NCBI RefSeq assembly: GCF_049340185.1
Contig: NZ_JBMPPC010000005.1
Coordinates: 394,765 to 458,764 of the forward strand
Direction: 5' to 3'
Origin: Undibacterium sp049340185
Lineage (GTDB): Bacteria > Pseudomonadota > Gammaproteobacteria > Burkholderiales > Burkholderiaceae_D
Length of the DNA stretch: 64,000 nucleotides
The notes beneath the pieces were generated by a model, which was not told the DNA's origin, did no database searches, and saw nothing but the letters and a program-made list of their open reading frames with translations. A program made the position numbers and the translations under genes. Shown here piece after piece: positions 42,733 to 51,651 of the stretch. Within the stretch, counting starts at the first letter, position 1. Each line of letters begins with the position of its first letter.

Positions 42733-43935
42733 ATGAGTCAACACTACGATGCAATCGTCATTGGCGGGGGTGCTGCCGGCATGATGTGCGCCAGCGTTGC
42801 AGGTCAGCGCGGCAAGAGCGTCTTGCTCATTGATCATGCTGCTAAATTAGCGGAAAAAATCCGTATCTCTGGCGGTGGCCGCTGTAATTTCACTAATTTA
42901 CAAGCTGGTCCGGCAAATTTCTTGTCTGAAAATCCGCATTTTTGTAAAAGTGCTTTATCGCGTTATACCGCGCAGGATTTTTTAAACCTGATTAAAAAAT
43001 ACCGGATCGCGTATCACGAAAAGCATAAGGGTCAGCTATTTTGTGACGACAGTGCCGAGGACATCATTCGTATGCTGAAGTCGGAATGCGATCTGGGTAA
43101 AGTCCAGTGGCGCATGCCTTGCCAGGTTAAAGAGGTTCAGCGTACAGACGCCGGATATCAGGTGCTTACTGAGCAGGGAATATTTTCTGCTGCGCAACTC
43201 GTGATTGCGACGGGGGGATTATCCATTCCAAAAATCGGTGCTACGGATTTTTCGTACCAAATTGCGCGTCAATTCGACCTGAAGATTGTTGAGCCAAGAC
43301 CCGCACTGGTGCCCCTGACGTTTGATCCTAAGGCATGGGAGCCTTTTGTGCCGATGGCTGGGATTTCGCTTGAGGTTGATATTGCGACCGGTGATAAAAA
43401 GAATAAAACGATTTTTCGCGAAGACTTGTTATTTACCCATCGTGGATTATCTGGCCCTGCAGTGTTGCAAATTTCCAGTTTTTGGCAGCCAGGTGAGGCG
43501 ATTACGGTCAATCTGCTACCCGAAGTCGATTTGGCAGAAGAATTGATTGCTGGTAAAGGGACGATTAAAAAGAATATAGCTAATCATCTCGCTACTTATG
43601 TGCCAGCACGTTTGGCAGAGGGTTTGCTCGCGGCGAATGGGATTGCCGGAGATGCCAAAATCGCCGACCTGACCGACAAGCGCTTGCGCCAGTTGGGCGA
43701 CAATATGAACCGCTGGCAACTAATCCCGAATGGGTCCGAGGGCTATCGTAAAGCCGAAGTGACGCGGGGCGGTGTTGATACGCGCGAGCTTTCGCAGCAA
43801 AGCATGATGGTGAAGAATTGCCCGGGGCTTTACTTTATTGGTGAATCCGTAGACGTGACGGGGTGGTTAGGCGGATACAATTTTCAATGGGCCTGGTCGT
43901 CAGGGTTTGCGGCAGGTAGTGCCATCGAATCTTGA
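42733..43935 (+). CDS. HI0933/BaiN-family FAD-dependent oxidoreductase (YhiN-like)
   Basis: 400 aa. Seen: an N-terminal dinucleotide-binding motif AIVIGGGAAGMMCASVAGQRGKSVLLIDH, the family signature KIRISGGGRCNFTN, TGGLSIPKIGATDFSYQIA, a middle insert domain and the C-terminal GLYFIGESVDVTGWLGGYNFQWAWSSGFAAG. It is a flavoprotein of unknown physiological substrate. ATG 42733 begins right before the Rossmann strand as in relatives; a GTG at 42706 would add nine residues. A terminator at 43970-44022 closes it. Confidence 0.88.
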   Translation: MSQHYDAIVIGGGAAGMMCASVAGQRGKSVLLIDHAAKLAEKIRISGGGRCNFTNLQAGPANFLSENPHFCKSALSRYTAQDFLNLIKKYRIAYHEKHKGQLFCDDSAEDIIRMLKSECDLGKVQWRMPCQVKEVQRTDAGYQVLTEQGIFSAAQLVIATGGLSIPKIGATDFSYQIARQFDLKIVEPRPALVPLTFDPKAWEPFVPMAGISLEVDIATGDKKNKTIFREDLLFTHRGLSGPAVLQISSFWQPGEAITVNLLPEVDLAEELIAGKGTIKKNIANHLATYVPARLAEGLLAANGIAGDAKIADLTDKRLRQLGDNMNRWQLIPNGSEGYRKAEVTRGGVDTRELSQQSMMVKNCPGLYFIGESVDVTGWLGGYNFQWAWSSGFAAGSAIES

Positions 43936-44236
43936 TTGAATTCTGATTATCAGATTTGTTTACCGTCTTACCGGGGTGGTGTTGTTTTTTATTTCCTCTT
44001 GATACTACCCTGGTGTATTTTTAATTCTTCTTATATGCGTTGCGCATTTAGGTATAAAAAATAGCATACTCCCTATATTTGATCATTTTTTCAATTAGCG
44101 GAGGCTTGTAAACTGATGAGAAATAGGAGATGTGCTGAGGTTTTGCGTAAGATTTAATCAGTTCAGCTTCCAATCTCATCAAAGTTCTGCTATTATCTCG
44201 TTCTTCCTATAAATTTTTCATTGGTTCCGAACTTAA
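43936..44236. promoter_or_regulatory. rpsU upstream region
   Basis: 301 bp without a gene. It contains a terminator-like hairpin (43970-44022), one copy of the recurrent ATACTCCC motif (44066-44073) and AT-rich sequence that must hold the rpsU promoter. I cannot choose between several weak -10 candidates. Confidence 0.45.
43970..44022 (+). terminator. Terminator after the flavoprotein gene
   Basis: ACCGGGGTGGT (43970-43980) pairs with ACTACCCTGGT (44004-44014) over 11 bp including two G-U pairs, with a 23-nt loop and then a T-run at 44018-44022. Confidence 0.65.
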
Positions 44237-44449
44237 ATGACCACAATTCGCCTTAAAGAAAACGAGCCGTTCGAAGTCGCTATGCGTCGCTTCAAGCGCA
44301 CCATCGAAAAGACCGGTCTGTTGACCGAATTGCGCGCACGCGAGTTTTACGAGAAGCCAACTGCAGAGCGCAAGCGCAAGCTGGCTGCCGCAGTAAAGCG
44401 CCACTACAAACGCATTCGTAGTCAGCAATTGCCTAAGAAAATGTACTAA
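44237..44449 (+). CDS. rpsU: 30S ribosomal protein S21
   Basis: Small basic ribosomal protein needed for mRNA binding at initiation. 70 aa, the normal size. Seen: TTIRLKENEPFEVAMRRFKRTIEKTGLLTELRAREFYEKPTAERKRK, and a Lys/Arg-rich tail. It is the first gene of the rpsU-yqeY-dnaG-rpoD macromolecular synthesis operon. Confidence 0.97.
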   Translation: MTTIRLKENEPFEVAMRRFKRTIEKTGLLTELRAREFYEKPTAERKRKLAAAVKRHYKRIRSQQLPKKMY

Positions 44450-44508
44450 TTCTGGACTGATGCTGCTACGCAGTATCGTTCATCATTGTTGCATTTGATG
44501 GCTAGCAT

Positions 44509-44545
44509 GCCCGCTCCGGTAGTCCGCAGCGGGCTTTGTGTTTTT
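44509..44545 (+). terminator. Attenuator-like terminator between rpsU and yqeY
   Basis: GCCCGCT (44509-44515) / AGCGGGC (44528-44534) stem, then TTTGTGTTTTT. A partial terminator after rpsU is a known feature of the E. coli operon and would let S21 be made in excess over DnaG and RpoD. Confidence 0.8.
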
Positions 44546-44571
44546 AATAAATTACATTGCCAGGAAAATCC

Positions 44572-45021
44572 ATGAGCTTAAAAGATCAAATTACCGAAGA
44601 CATGAAATCAGCAATGCGTGCGAAAGAGGCGGCAAAGCTGGGTACGATTCGCCTAATCACTGCGGCGATGAAGCAAAAAGAAGTGGATGAGCGCGTTGAA
44701 CTGACTGATGTGATGGTGCAGGCCATTATCGACAAAATGATCAAGCAGCGCAAAGATTCGATCAGCCAGTTCGAAGCTGGCGGTCGCCAGGATCTGGCGG
44801 ATATCGAAAAAGCCGAGCTGGCGATTTTGTCCGCCTACATGCCGGCTGGCATGTCCGACGCTGAAGTGCAGGCTGAAGTGGCGGTCGCAATTGCAGAATC
44901 TGGCGCTGTCGGTCCGCAGGACATGGGTAAAGTCATGGCGATTTTGAAACCGAAACTCGCAGGTCGCGCTGATATGACGGCAGTGTCTGCATTGGTAAAG
45001 GCTGCATTGACGTCACGCTAA
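44572..45021 (+). CDS. yqeY: GatB/YqeY domain protein
   Basis: 149 aa. Seen: LKDQITEDMKSAMRAKEAAKLGTIRLITAAMKQKEVDERVELTD and IEKAELAILSAYMPAGMSDAEVQAEV, typical of the stand-alone YqeY family that resembles the C-terminal tRNA-binding domain of GatB. The function is unknown. ATG 44572 with AGGAAA upstream is preferred over the TTG at 44557. It is embedded between rpsU and dnaG, as in many Gram-negatives outside the enterics. Confidence 0.92.
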   Translation: MSLKDQITEDMKSAMRAKEAAKLGTIRLITAAMKQKEVDERVELTDVMVQAIIDKMIKQRKDSISQFEAGGRQDLADIEKAELAILSAYMPAGMSDAEVQAEVAVAIAESGAVGPQDMGKVMAILKPKLAGRADMTAVSALVKAALTSR

Positions 45022-45046
45022 TTGCAGTAATTTTGAGCTGACGATT

Positions 45047-46840
45047 TTGATTCCACAAACCTTCATCCAGGATTTGCTCGCCCGCGTCGATATCGTCGAT
45101 GTGGTGGGTAAGTATGTCCAGCTCAAAAAAGGTGGCGCAAACTACATGGGTTTGTGCCCCTTTCATAACGAAAAATCCCCAAGTTTTACAGTAAGTCCGA
45201 CCAAACAGTTTTACCATTGTTTTGGTTGTGGTGCGCATGGAACATCCATCGGTTTTTTGATGGAATATTCCGGTATGAGCTTTGTTGATGCAGTAAAGGA
45301 TCTGGCGCAAAACAACGGCATGATTGTGCCTGAGGATGACAAGTTACTTCCCGCTCAGCGTGCCGAAGTGCAGGCAAAAAGTCTGGCGCTGACGGATGTC
45401 ATGACCAAGGCTTGTGATCATTATCGCTTGCAATTGCGAGGGGCTGAGGCGGCAATTGCCTACCTGAAAAAACGTGGTTTAACGGGTGAAGTCGCTGCCA
45501 GATTCGGGCTTGGTTATGCGCCCGACGGCTGGGACGGATTACGTGCGGTTTTTCCAGACTATGCGGCACCAGCTTTGGTTGAGGCGGGTCTGGTCATCGA
45601 TAAAAGTGAAGAGGATGGCGGCGGGCGTAAGCGTTACGATCGTTTTCGTGAGCGCATCATGTTCCCGATTCGCAATACTAAAGGTCAGGTCATCGGTTTT
45701 GGTGGACGAATATTGGAGCAGGGCGAGCCTAAATACTTGAATTCGCCCGAAACGCCGCTATTTCAAAAAGGCTTTGAGTTATATGGTCTGTTTGAGGCGC
45801 GTCAGGCTATCCGTGAAGCTGGTTATGTGCTGGTAACCGAGGGCTACATGGATGTGGTCGCGCTGGCGCAAATGGGTTTTCCACAAGCGGTGGCGACTTT
45901 GGGTACGGCATGTACGCCAACACATGTACAAAAATTGCTGCGTCAGACTGATCACGTGATTTTTAGCTTTGACGGCGATAGTGCCGGGCGTCGTGCGGCG
46001 AGGCGTGCTTTGGATGCCTGCCTGCCTCATGCGAATGATAATAAAGTCATTAAATTTCTGTTTTTGCCAACTGAACATGATCCGGATAGCTATATCCGTG
46101 CGCTCGGTAATGAGGCTTTTGCTCAGCAAGTGCAAGATGCTATGCCACTATCGCAATTTTTCATGAAGGAAGTTGTCGGTGAAAGTGATTTGTCGACGGC
46201 GGAAGGGCGCGCCAGAGTGCAATTTGATGCCAAGCCCTTGTTGCAGCAAATGCCTGCTTCGGGTTTGCGATTGCAGATGGTGCGTAGTCTTGCCCAGGTG
46301 ACCAAGACTACGTCAGCGGAAATCGAAGCATTGTTTGAATTAAGTCAGCCCGTTGCCCGGGTCAAAATTGCACCGCCTAAAAGCAGGCGCAGCGCTCCCG
46401 TGGGTTTGGAGCGGCAAATTATGCGCATCTTGGTCGCGCATCCTTCGCTTTCGGTCGCTTTGGATCGGAGTGCTCTGGCGGATGCGGCGAATCTGGCTCC
46501 AGACGGAGCGGAAATGCTGATGCATCTGGTGTCTTCTGCGCAAGCGATGGGAGAGCAGGCAAATTTTGCTGCACTTGCTGAGCATTTGAAGGCATCTGGA
46601 TCCGATTACGATACCTTGATCGCAGAAATTGCTGAGCAGACCGAGACGGATATTGATGTTGTACGCGTGGAATTGACCGGCGCAATCCGGCAAATGCGCT
46701 TTCAGGTCTTGAAGTCCGAAATGGAAATGCTGGCCGCATCCGGTTTGCGCGAGCCTGCGGATATCGCCCGTTATCGGGAAATCATGCAAATGCAGGAGAG
46801 TCTGCGCCGGCAGGCGGAGGCAGAAGTGGTGGCAAGATAG
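45047..46840 (+). CDS. dnaG: DNA primase DnaG
   Basis: Makes RNA primers at the replication fork. 597 aa. Seen: an N-terminal CHC2 zinc finger (Cys37, His40, Cys58, Cys61), the RNA-polymerase core with GFGGRILEQGEPKYLNSPET, the TOPRIM segments VTEGYMDVVALAQMG and FSFDGDSAGRRAARRAL, and a helical C-terminal DnaB-binding domain from about residue 455. The start is a TTG at 45047, giving the standard (M)IPQTFIQDLLARVDIVDVV N-terminus; the Shine-Dalgarno is weak. It sits 25 bp after yqeY. Confidence 0.96.
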   Translation: MIPQTFIQDLLARVDIVDVVGKYVQLKKGGANYMGLCPFHNEKSPSFTVSPTKQFYHCFGCGAHGTSIGFLMEYSGMSFVDAVKDLAQNNGMIVPEDDKLLPAQRAEVQAKSLALTDVMTKACDHYRLQLRGAEAAIAYLKKRGLTGEVAARFGLGYAPDGWDGLRAVFPDYAAPALVEAGLVIDKSEEDGGGRKRYDRFRERIMFPIRNTKGQVIGFGGRILEQGEPKYLNSPETPLFQKGFELYGLFEARQAIREAGYVLVTEGYMDVVALAQMGFPQAVATLGTACTPTHVQKLLRQTDHVIFSFDGDSAGRRAARRALDACLPHANDNKVIKFLFLPTEHDPDSYIRALGNEAFAQQVQDAMPLSQFFMKEVVGESDLSTAEGRARVQFDAKPLLQQMPASGLRLQMVRSLAQVTKTTSAEIEALFELSQPVARVKIAPPKSRRSAPVGLERQIMRILVAHPSLSVALDRSALADAANLAPDGAEMLMHLVSSAQAMGEQANFAALAEHLKASGSDYDTLIAEIAEQTETDIDVVRVELTGAIRQMRFQVLKSEMEMLAASGLREPADIARYREIMQMQESLRRQAEAEVVAR

Positions 46841-47210
46841 TGAGATGGCAATTAAGCATGACGAGATGTATTAGGATTAATGGAGGTCTGCCTATTTTTT
46901 GTTCACTAAAAGCCTTGTGTGTGACCGTGAGGACTAGAGTTAAGTCGGTGCTCGTGGTATAATTAAAAGCTTTCGATTCAAGGTCTTAGGTTGTTTCATT
47001 CTGAGAGAAGCGTTTTTTTGCCGATTCAGAATGTGTTGTTTAGGTGAGCGTAATGCTCCTCCGAGTAACCCAAAACACCGGCGCTGAGACTCGGGTAGTC
47101 TGACATAGAAAAGGACATTACTCGTCGCGGCGAATCATATGATTCGCCGCTTAAGTATTGTCTTTTTGTATGAGACAGGCTGCCATCTCTGTTCCGGTAG
47201 GTTTGATTCA
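46841..47210 (+). promoter_or_regulatory. Structured rpoD promoter/leader region
   Basis: 370 bp between dnaG and rpoD. A -10 TATAAT is at 46958-46963 (-35 weak), giving a leader of about 240 nt. Leader elements: the inverted pair CATTCTGA / TCAGAATG (46997-47004, 47026-47033); CCGAG...CTCGG complementarity around 47063-47095; and a perfect 24-bp palindrome at 47127-47150 (half-site GCGGCGAATCAT) that would form a 10-bp hairpin with an ATAT loop 60 nt before the rpoD ATG. Length and structure are unusual for a plain promoter region and suggest attenuation or post-transcriptional control. Confidence 0.6.
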
Positions 47211-49910
47211 ATGGCTAAAGCAATGAAGAAACCCGCGAAAACTCCGACATCCTCAGCAGCAAAAAAAGTGGTCGCCAAAGTGGCGCCAGCGAAACCTATT
47301 GCTAAAGCCTCGTCAAAAAAAGATGTCGCCAGTGCGAGTAAAACCAAGGTGTCTGTAAGTAAAGTACCAACTAAACCTGCCTCCAAAAAAGAGGTTGCGA
47401 AAGACACTAAAGCGCCTAAAGTGGTAAAGCCCGTAGCAAAACAGAGTGCAGTGAAAGCCGCTGCCGACAAGCCTAAAACCAAAGGTATTGTAAAAGACGA
47501 GGCCAGGTCAAACGTGAAAGCGTCTGGCAAGGAAGTAATAACCAGCAAGAATGCAAAGCCGGTAGCCGCGGCTGATCGCAAGTCCCAAGAAGTTGCCAAA
47601 CACGCCTCTGAAGGTGTGGGCAAAAAAACGGACAAGCCACAATCTGCACCATTGAAAGCTTCTGTGACAATTAACAAAACCGATTCAAAGACAGTGATAA
47701 AGCCAACCAAGAATTCAGCCAAGTCTGACAAAGCGCCAGAGATCCAGGAAATTAAATCCGGATCCGCGCCTGCCGTTAGCCAAACCACTGATGCTGCCGT
47801 GCTGGCAGCAATTGATACATCTGGTTATATTTTGCCGGGTGTAAAAGTTCCTGGTCGTCGCGGTCGCAAACCAAAAGAATATCAGCCTGAAAACGAAGAA
47901 ATTGCCGCTTTGAATGCTGTCGAACGAGCTGAAATGAAGGCTATCGACAAAGCCAAAGCCAAGGACCGCAAAGCAAAAGAAAAAGCGTTGTTGAAAGATG
48001 CATTTTCTGCTGATCCAGAGGCTACGGCTGAGGAACTGGAGCGTCGTCGCCAAAAGCTGAAAACTCTGATCAAACTGGGCAAAGATCGTGGCTACCTGAC
48101 ATTTGCCGAGATCAATGATCACTTGCCAGAAAACGTCGTTGATCCAGAAGCAATCGAAGGCATTATCGGTACATTCAATGATATGGGTGTTGCGGTCTAT
48201 GAGCGTGCACCAGATGCCGAAACTTTGCTTCTGTCAGATAACGTCGTTACCGTTACCAATGATGATGATGAAGTCGAAGCGGCAGCCGAAGCAGCGCTGT
48301 CAACAGTCGATTCCGATTTTGGTCGTACGACTGATCCGGTCCGCATGTATATGCGCGAAATGGGGTCGGTTGAGTTGCTGACGCGCGAAGGCGAAATCGT
48401 CATCGCAAAGAAAATCGAAGAAGGTCTGAAGGACATGATTCAGGCGATTTCCGCTTGTCCGACCACGATTGCAGAGATTCTTGTTGCCGCTGAGCGTATC
48501 CGTAATGATGAAATTAAGATTGATGAATTAGTTGATGGTCTGGTCGATCCTAATGCCGCCGAAGAAGAGGAAAAGCCGGTTCCTGTAGTCGTAGCCGAAG
48601 AGGAAGACGAAGAAGAGGAAGAGGAAGAAGAGGAAGAAGAGGAAGATGAAGAAGCAAGTGCCGCTGGCGCTGCTGCCATCTCTGCTGAGCAACTCGAGCA
48701 ACTCAAACGTGATTCTCTGGCGAAGTTCGATATCATTTCCAGCAACTTTGACAAAATGCGTAAGGCATTTGAAAAAGAGGGCTACAACTCCAAATCGTAT
48801 GTGAAAGCGCAAGAGGCGATTTCCAACGAATTGCTGGGCATGCGCTTTACTGCAAAAGTGGTTGAAAAGTTGTGCGACACCTTGCGTGGTCAGGTCGATG
48901 AAGTCCGTCATGTGGAAAAGCAGATTCTGGAAGTCGTGGTTAATCGCTGCAATATGCCGCGCAGCCATTTCATCAAAGTTTTCCCCGGCAATGAAATTAA
49001 TTTGAAATGGGTGGAGGGCGAAGTGAATGCCGGACATTCTTACAGCGCTGTGTTAGGCCGTAATATTCCAGCCGTTCAGCAACTTCAGCAAAAATTGATC
49101 GACTTGCAGGCCCGTGTCGTATTGCCTTTGCCAGATTTGCGCGGCATCAATAAAAAGATGTCGGCTGGCGAAATGAAAGCGCGTAAAGCGAAGCGCGAAA
49201 TGACTGAGGCAAACTTGCGTCTGGTAATTTCTATCGCGAAGAAATATACGAATCGCGGCTTGCAATTCCTTGATCTTATCCAGGAAGGCAATATTGGCTT
49301 GATGAAGGCCGTCGATAAATTCGAATACCGCCGCGGTTATAAATTTTCGACCTACGCAACTTGGTGGATTCGCCAGGCGATTACTCGTTCGATTGCTGAT
49401 CAGGCGCGTACGATCCGTATTCCTGTGCATATGATCGAGACCATCAATAAGATGAATCGTATCTCGCGTCAGATTTTGCAGGAAACCGGCGTAGAGCCTG
49501 ATCCAGCAACGCTCGCAATCAAAATGGAAATGCCGGAAGATAAGATCCGCAAGATCATGAAGATCGCTAAAGAACCGATTTCGATGGAAACGCCGATCGG
49601 TGACGATGATGATTCGCATCTCGGTGATTTCATTGAGGATAATCACACATTGGCCCCAGCAGACGCAGCCTTGCATGCATCAATGCGCAATGTCGTCAAA
49701 GATGTATTGGATTCACTGACGCCGCGCGAAGCTAAAGTTTTGCGCATGCGTTTTGGTGTTGAAATGTCGACTGACCACACTTTGGAAGAAGTCGGTAAAC
49801 AGTTCGACGTGACACGTGAGCGTATTCGCCAGATAGAGGCAAAAGCACTGCGCAAATTGCGTCATCCATCGCGTTCAGATAAGCTGAAAAGCTTCCTAGA
49901 AGGTAATTAA
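47211..49910 (+). CDS. rpoD: RNA polymerase primary sigma factor RpoD (sigma-70)
   Basis: Housekeeping sigma factor. 899 aa, far longer than the 613 aa of E. coli. Seen: a Lys/Ala/Pro-rich, histone-tail-like N-terminal extension (about 1-205, KKPAKTP and AKK repeats); region 1.1 (about 255-340, KTLIKLGKDRGYLTFAEINDHLP); region 1.2 (TDPVRMYMREMGSVELLTREGEI); a non-conserved region with a run of about 20 Glu/Asp near residues 462-481; and regions 2-4 (NLRLVISIAKKYTNRGLQFLDLIQEGNIGLMKAVDKFEYRRGYKFSTYATWWIRQAI, region 3 PVHMIETINK, region 4 DVTRERIRQIEAKALRKLRHPSRSDKLKSFL). The start at ATG 47211 gives the conserved MAKA N-terminus; the ATG at 47139 lies inside a leader palindrome. Confidence 0.96.
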   Translation: MAKAMKKPAKTPTSSAAKKVVAKVAPAKPIAKASSKKDVASASKTKVSVSKVPTKPASKKEVAKDTKAPKVVKPVAKQSAVKAAADKPKTKGIVKDEARSNVKASGKEVITSKNAKPVAAADRKSQEVAKHASEGVGKKTDKPQSAPLKASVTINKTDSKTVIKPTKNSAKSDKAPEIQEIKSGSAPAVSQTTDAAVLAAIDTSGYILPGVKVPGRRGRKPKEYQPENEEIAALNAVERAEMKAIDKAKAKDRKAKEKALLKDAFSADPEATAEELERRRQKLKTLIKLGKDRGYLTFAEINDHLPENVVDPEAIEGIIGTFNDMGVAVYERAPDAETLLLSDNVVTVTNDDDEVEAAAEAALSTVDSDFGRTTDPVRMYMREMGSVELLTREGEIVIAKKIEEGLKDMIQAISACPTTIAEILVAAERIRNDEIKIDELVDGLVDPNAAEEEEKPVPVVVAEEEDEEEEEEEEEEEEDEEASAAGAAAISAEQLEQLKRDSLAKFDIISSNFDKMRKAFEKEGYNSKSYVKAQEAISNELLGMRFTAKVVEKLCDTLRGQVDEVRHVEKQILEVVVNRCNMPRSHFIKVFPGNEINLKWVEGEVNAGHSYSAVLGRNIPAVQQLQQKLIDLQARVVLPLPDLRGINKKMSAGEMKARKAKREMTEANLRLVISIAKKYTNRGLQFLDLIQEGNIGLMKAVDKFEYRRGYKFSTYATWWIRQAITRSIADQARTIRIPVHMIETINKMNRISRQILQETGVEPDPATLAIKMEMPEDKIRKIMKIAKEPISMETPIGDDDDSHLGDFIEDNHTLAPADAALHASMRNVVKDVLDSLTPREAKVLRMRFGVEMSTDHTLEEVGKQFDVTRERIRQIEAKALRKLRHPSRSDKLKSFLEGN

Positions 49911-49922
49911 TGTAATACAATT

Positions 49923-49949
49923 GGCGTCGGTTTTTTCGACGCCTGTTTT
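49923..49949 (+). terminator. rpoD terminator
   Basis: GGCGTCG (49923-49929) / CGACGCC (49937-49943) stem with a T-rich loop and a TGTTTT tail, 13 bp after the rpoD stop. Confidence 0.8.
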
Positions 49950-50068
49950 GCGTTTGCATTTAAAATTTTGAATGCAACAATTTGCAGGTGACAGCATTGA
50001 GCGATGCCTGCATAACCCTGATGAGTTTATCTCGTCAGATTAAAGCAGCTTAGCTTGCAGAAAGAATT

Positions 50069-50146
<78 letters not shown>

Positions 50147-50154
50147 TCCCTACC

Positions 50155-51597
50155 ATGACTGATACTAAGTCTCAAGATTTACTTCCCTCAGATCTGCGTT
50201 TCGCTGACTTTGGACTATGTCCAGAAATTCTGCGCGCGCTGACTGACCAGGGTTATATTCATCCTACGCCGATTCAGGCTCAGGCCATTCCTGTCGTATT
50301 GCAAGGTCGCGATGTGATGGGGGCTGCACAGACGGGTACTGGCAAGACGGCTGGTTTTTCATTGCCGATTATTCAGTTGCTGATGGCGCATGCGAGTAGC
50401 AGTGCATCACCTGCGCGGCATCCGGTGCGTGCTTTGATTTTGACGCCGACTCGTGAGTTGGCGGATCAGGTCGCAGAAAATGTTCAGGCTTATTCGCGTC
50501 ACACGCCATTGCGCTCTACGGTGGTATTTGGCGGTATGGATATGGCGCCTCAGACTGCTGCTTTGCGCTCAGGTGTTGAGATTGTGATTGCAACGCCTGG
50601 TCGTTTGCTCGATCACATTCAGCAAAAAACGATCAATTTATCGCAGACCCAGATCCTGATCATGGATGAGGCTGATCGCATGCTGGACATGGGCTTTTTG
50701 CCCGATCTGCAACGCATCATCAACTTATTGCCTAAGCAGCGCCAGAACCTGATGTTCTCTGCTACTTTTTCACCTGAGATCAAAAAACTTGCCGCGAGCT
50801 TCCTGACCAATCCCGTCACGATCGAAGTCGCCCGCAGCAATGCGACCTCAGATAATGTCACGCAGATTCTGTACAAAGTCGCAGAGGAAGAGAAGCGTGA
50901 TGCTGTCTCGTTCATTATCCGTGAGCGTGGTTTGAAGCAGGTCATCGTGTTCTCCAATACGAAAATTGGCGCTTCACGTCTGGCGGTTCATTTGGTTAAG
51001 CAAGGTGTTAAAGCATCGGCGATTCACGGCGATAAATCGCAAAATGAACGTATGGCGGCGCTCGAAGCATTCAAGCGTGGTGAAGTCGAAGTATTGGTCG
51101 CGACGGATGTTGCTGCGCGTGGCCTGGATATTGCTGAATTGCCTTGTGTGATTAATTTCGATCTTCCCTACAATGCTGAGGATTATGTGCATCGTATTGG
51201 CCGTACCGGTCGTGCCGGTGCTTCGGGAGATGCGATTTCTTTGCATACCGATAAAGATGAGCGCTTGCTGATTGATATTGAAAAACTGATCAAGCAAAAA
51301 ATCGTCAAGTTGCAATTGGCAGGTTTTGTGGCGCAAACGCCAGCTCATGCAGAGCGAAAGCCACGTTCTTTTGATGCTGAAAAACCTGCAGCAAAAACAT
51401 TTGAACGCCCTGCACGCACGTTTAATCAGCCTAGGGAAAAAGTCGATCCGTGGTTTTTAAAACCTTACGAACCGAGTGCCACCACGATACCGCCTGCCTC
51501 AACATCGGCTGCGTCGTTGCCAACGTCGACATCACCTGCATCGGTAGCGAAACCGCAAAAAAGAGCCGCCTTGCTCGGTGGATTTTCTAAATCCTGA
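50155..51597 (+). CDS. rhlE: DEAD-box ATP-dependent RNA helicase RhlE
   Basis: RNA helicase in ribosome maturation or RNA turnover. 480 aa. Seen: the Q motif FADFGLCPEILRALTDQGYIHPTPIQ, AQTGTGKT, PTRELADQV, TPGRLLDHI, DEADRML, SATFSPEI, HGDKSQNERMAALEAFKRG, ATDVAARGLDI and HRIGRTGR, then a low-complexity Pro/Ser/Thr/Ala tail. The ATG lies only 8 nt after the tRNA CCA end, leaving no room for a separate Shine-Dalgarno. A longer frame (from 50113) would read through the tRNA and is rejected. Confidence 0.93.
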   Translation: MTDTKSQDLLPSDLRFADFGLCPEILRALTDQGYIHPTPIQAQAIPVVLQGRDVMGAAQTGTGKTAGFSLPIIQLLMAHASSSASPARHPVRALILTPTRELADQVAENVQAYSRHTPLRSTVVFGGMDMAPQTAALRSGVEIVIATPGRLLDHIQQKTINLSQTQILIMDEADRMLDMGFLPDLQRIINLLPKQRQNLMFSATFSPEIKKLAASFLTNPVTIEVARSNATSDNVTQILYKVAEEEKRDAVSFIIRERGLKQVIVFSNTKIGASRLAVHLVKQGVKASAIHGDKSQNERMAALEAFKRGEVEVLVATDVAARGLDIAELPCVINFDLPYNAEDYVHRIGRTGRAGASGDAISLHTDKDERLLIDIEKLIKQKIVKLQLAGFVAQTPAHAERKPRSFDAEKPAAKTFERPARTFNQPREKVDPWFLKPYEPSATTIPPASTSAASLPTSTSPASVAKPQKRAALLGGFSKS

Positions 51598-51651
51598 TGA
51601 TCTGCTTACTGATACGTATGACAAGGTATCGGTAGCGATCAAATAGCTTTT

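Noticed and set aside
48590..48655. Purine-only GAA/GAG run in rpoD as a possible frameshift or assembly error
   Set aside because: The reading frame continues intact into regions 2-4, and an acidic block at this place is known in sigma-70 proteins.
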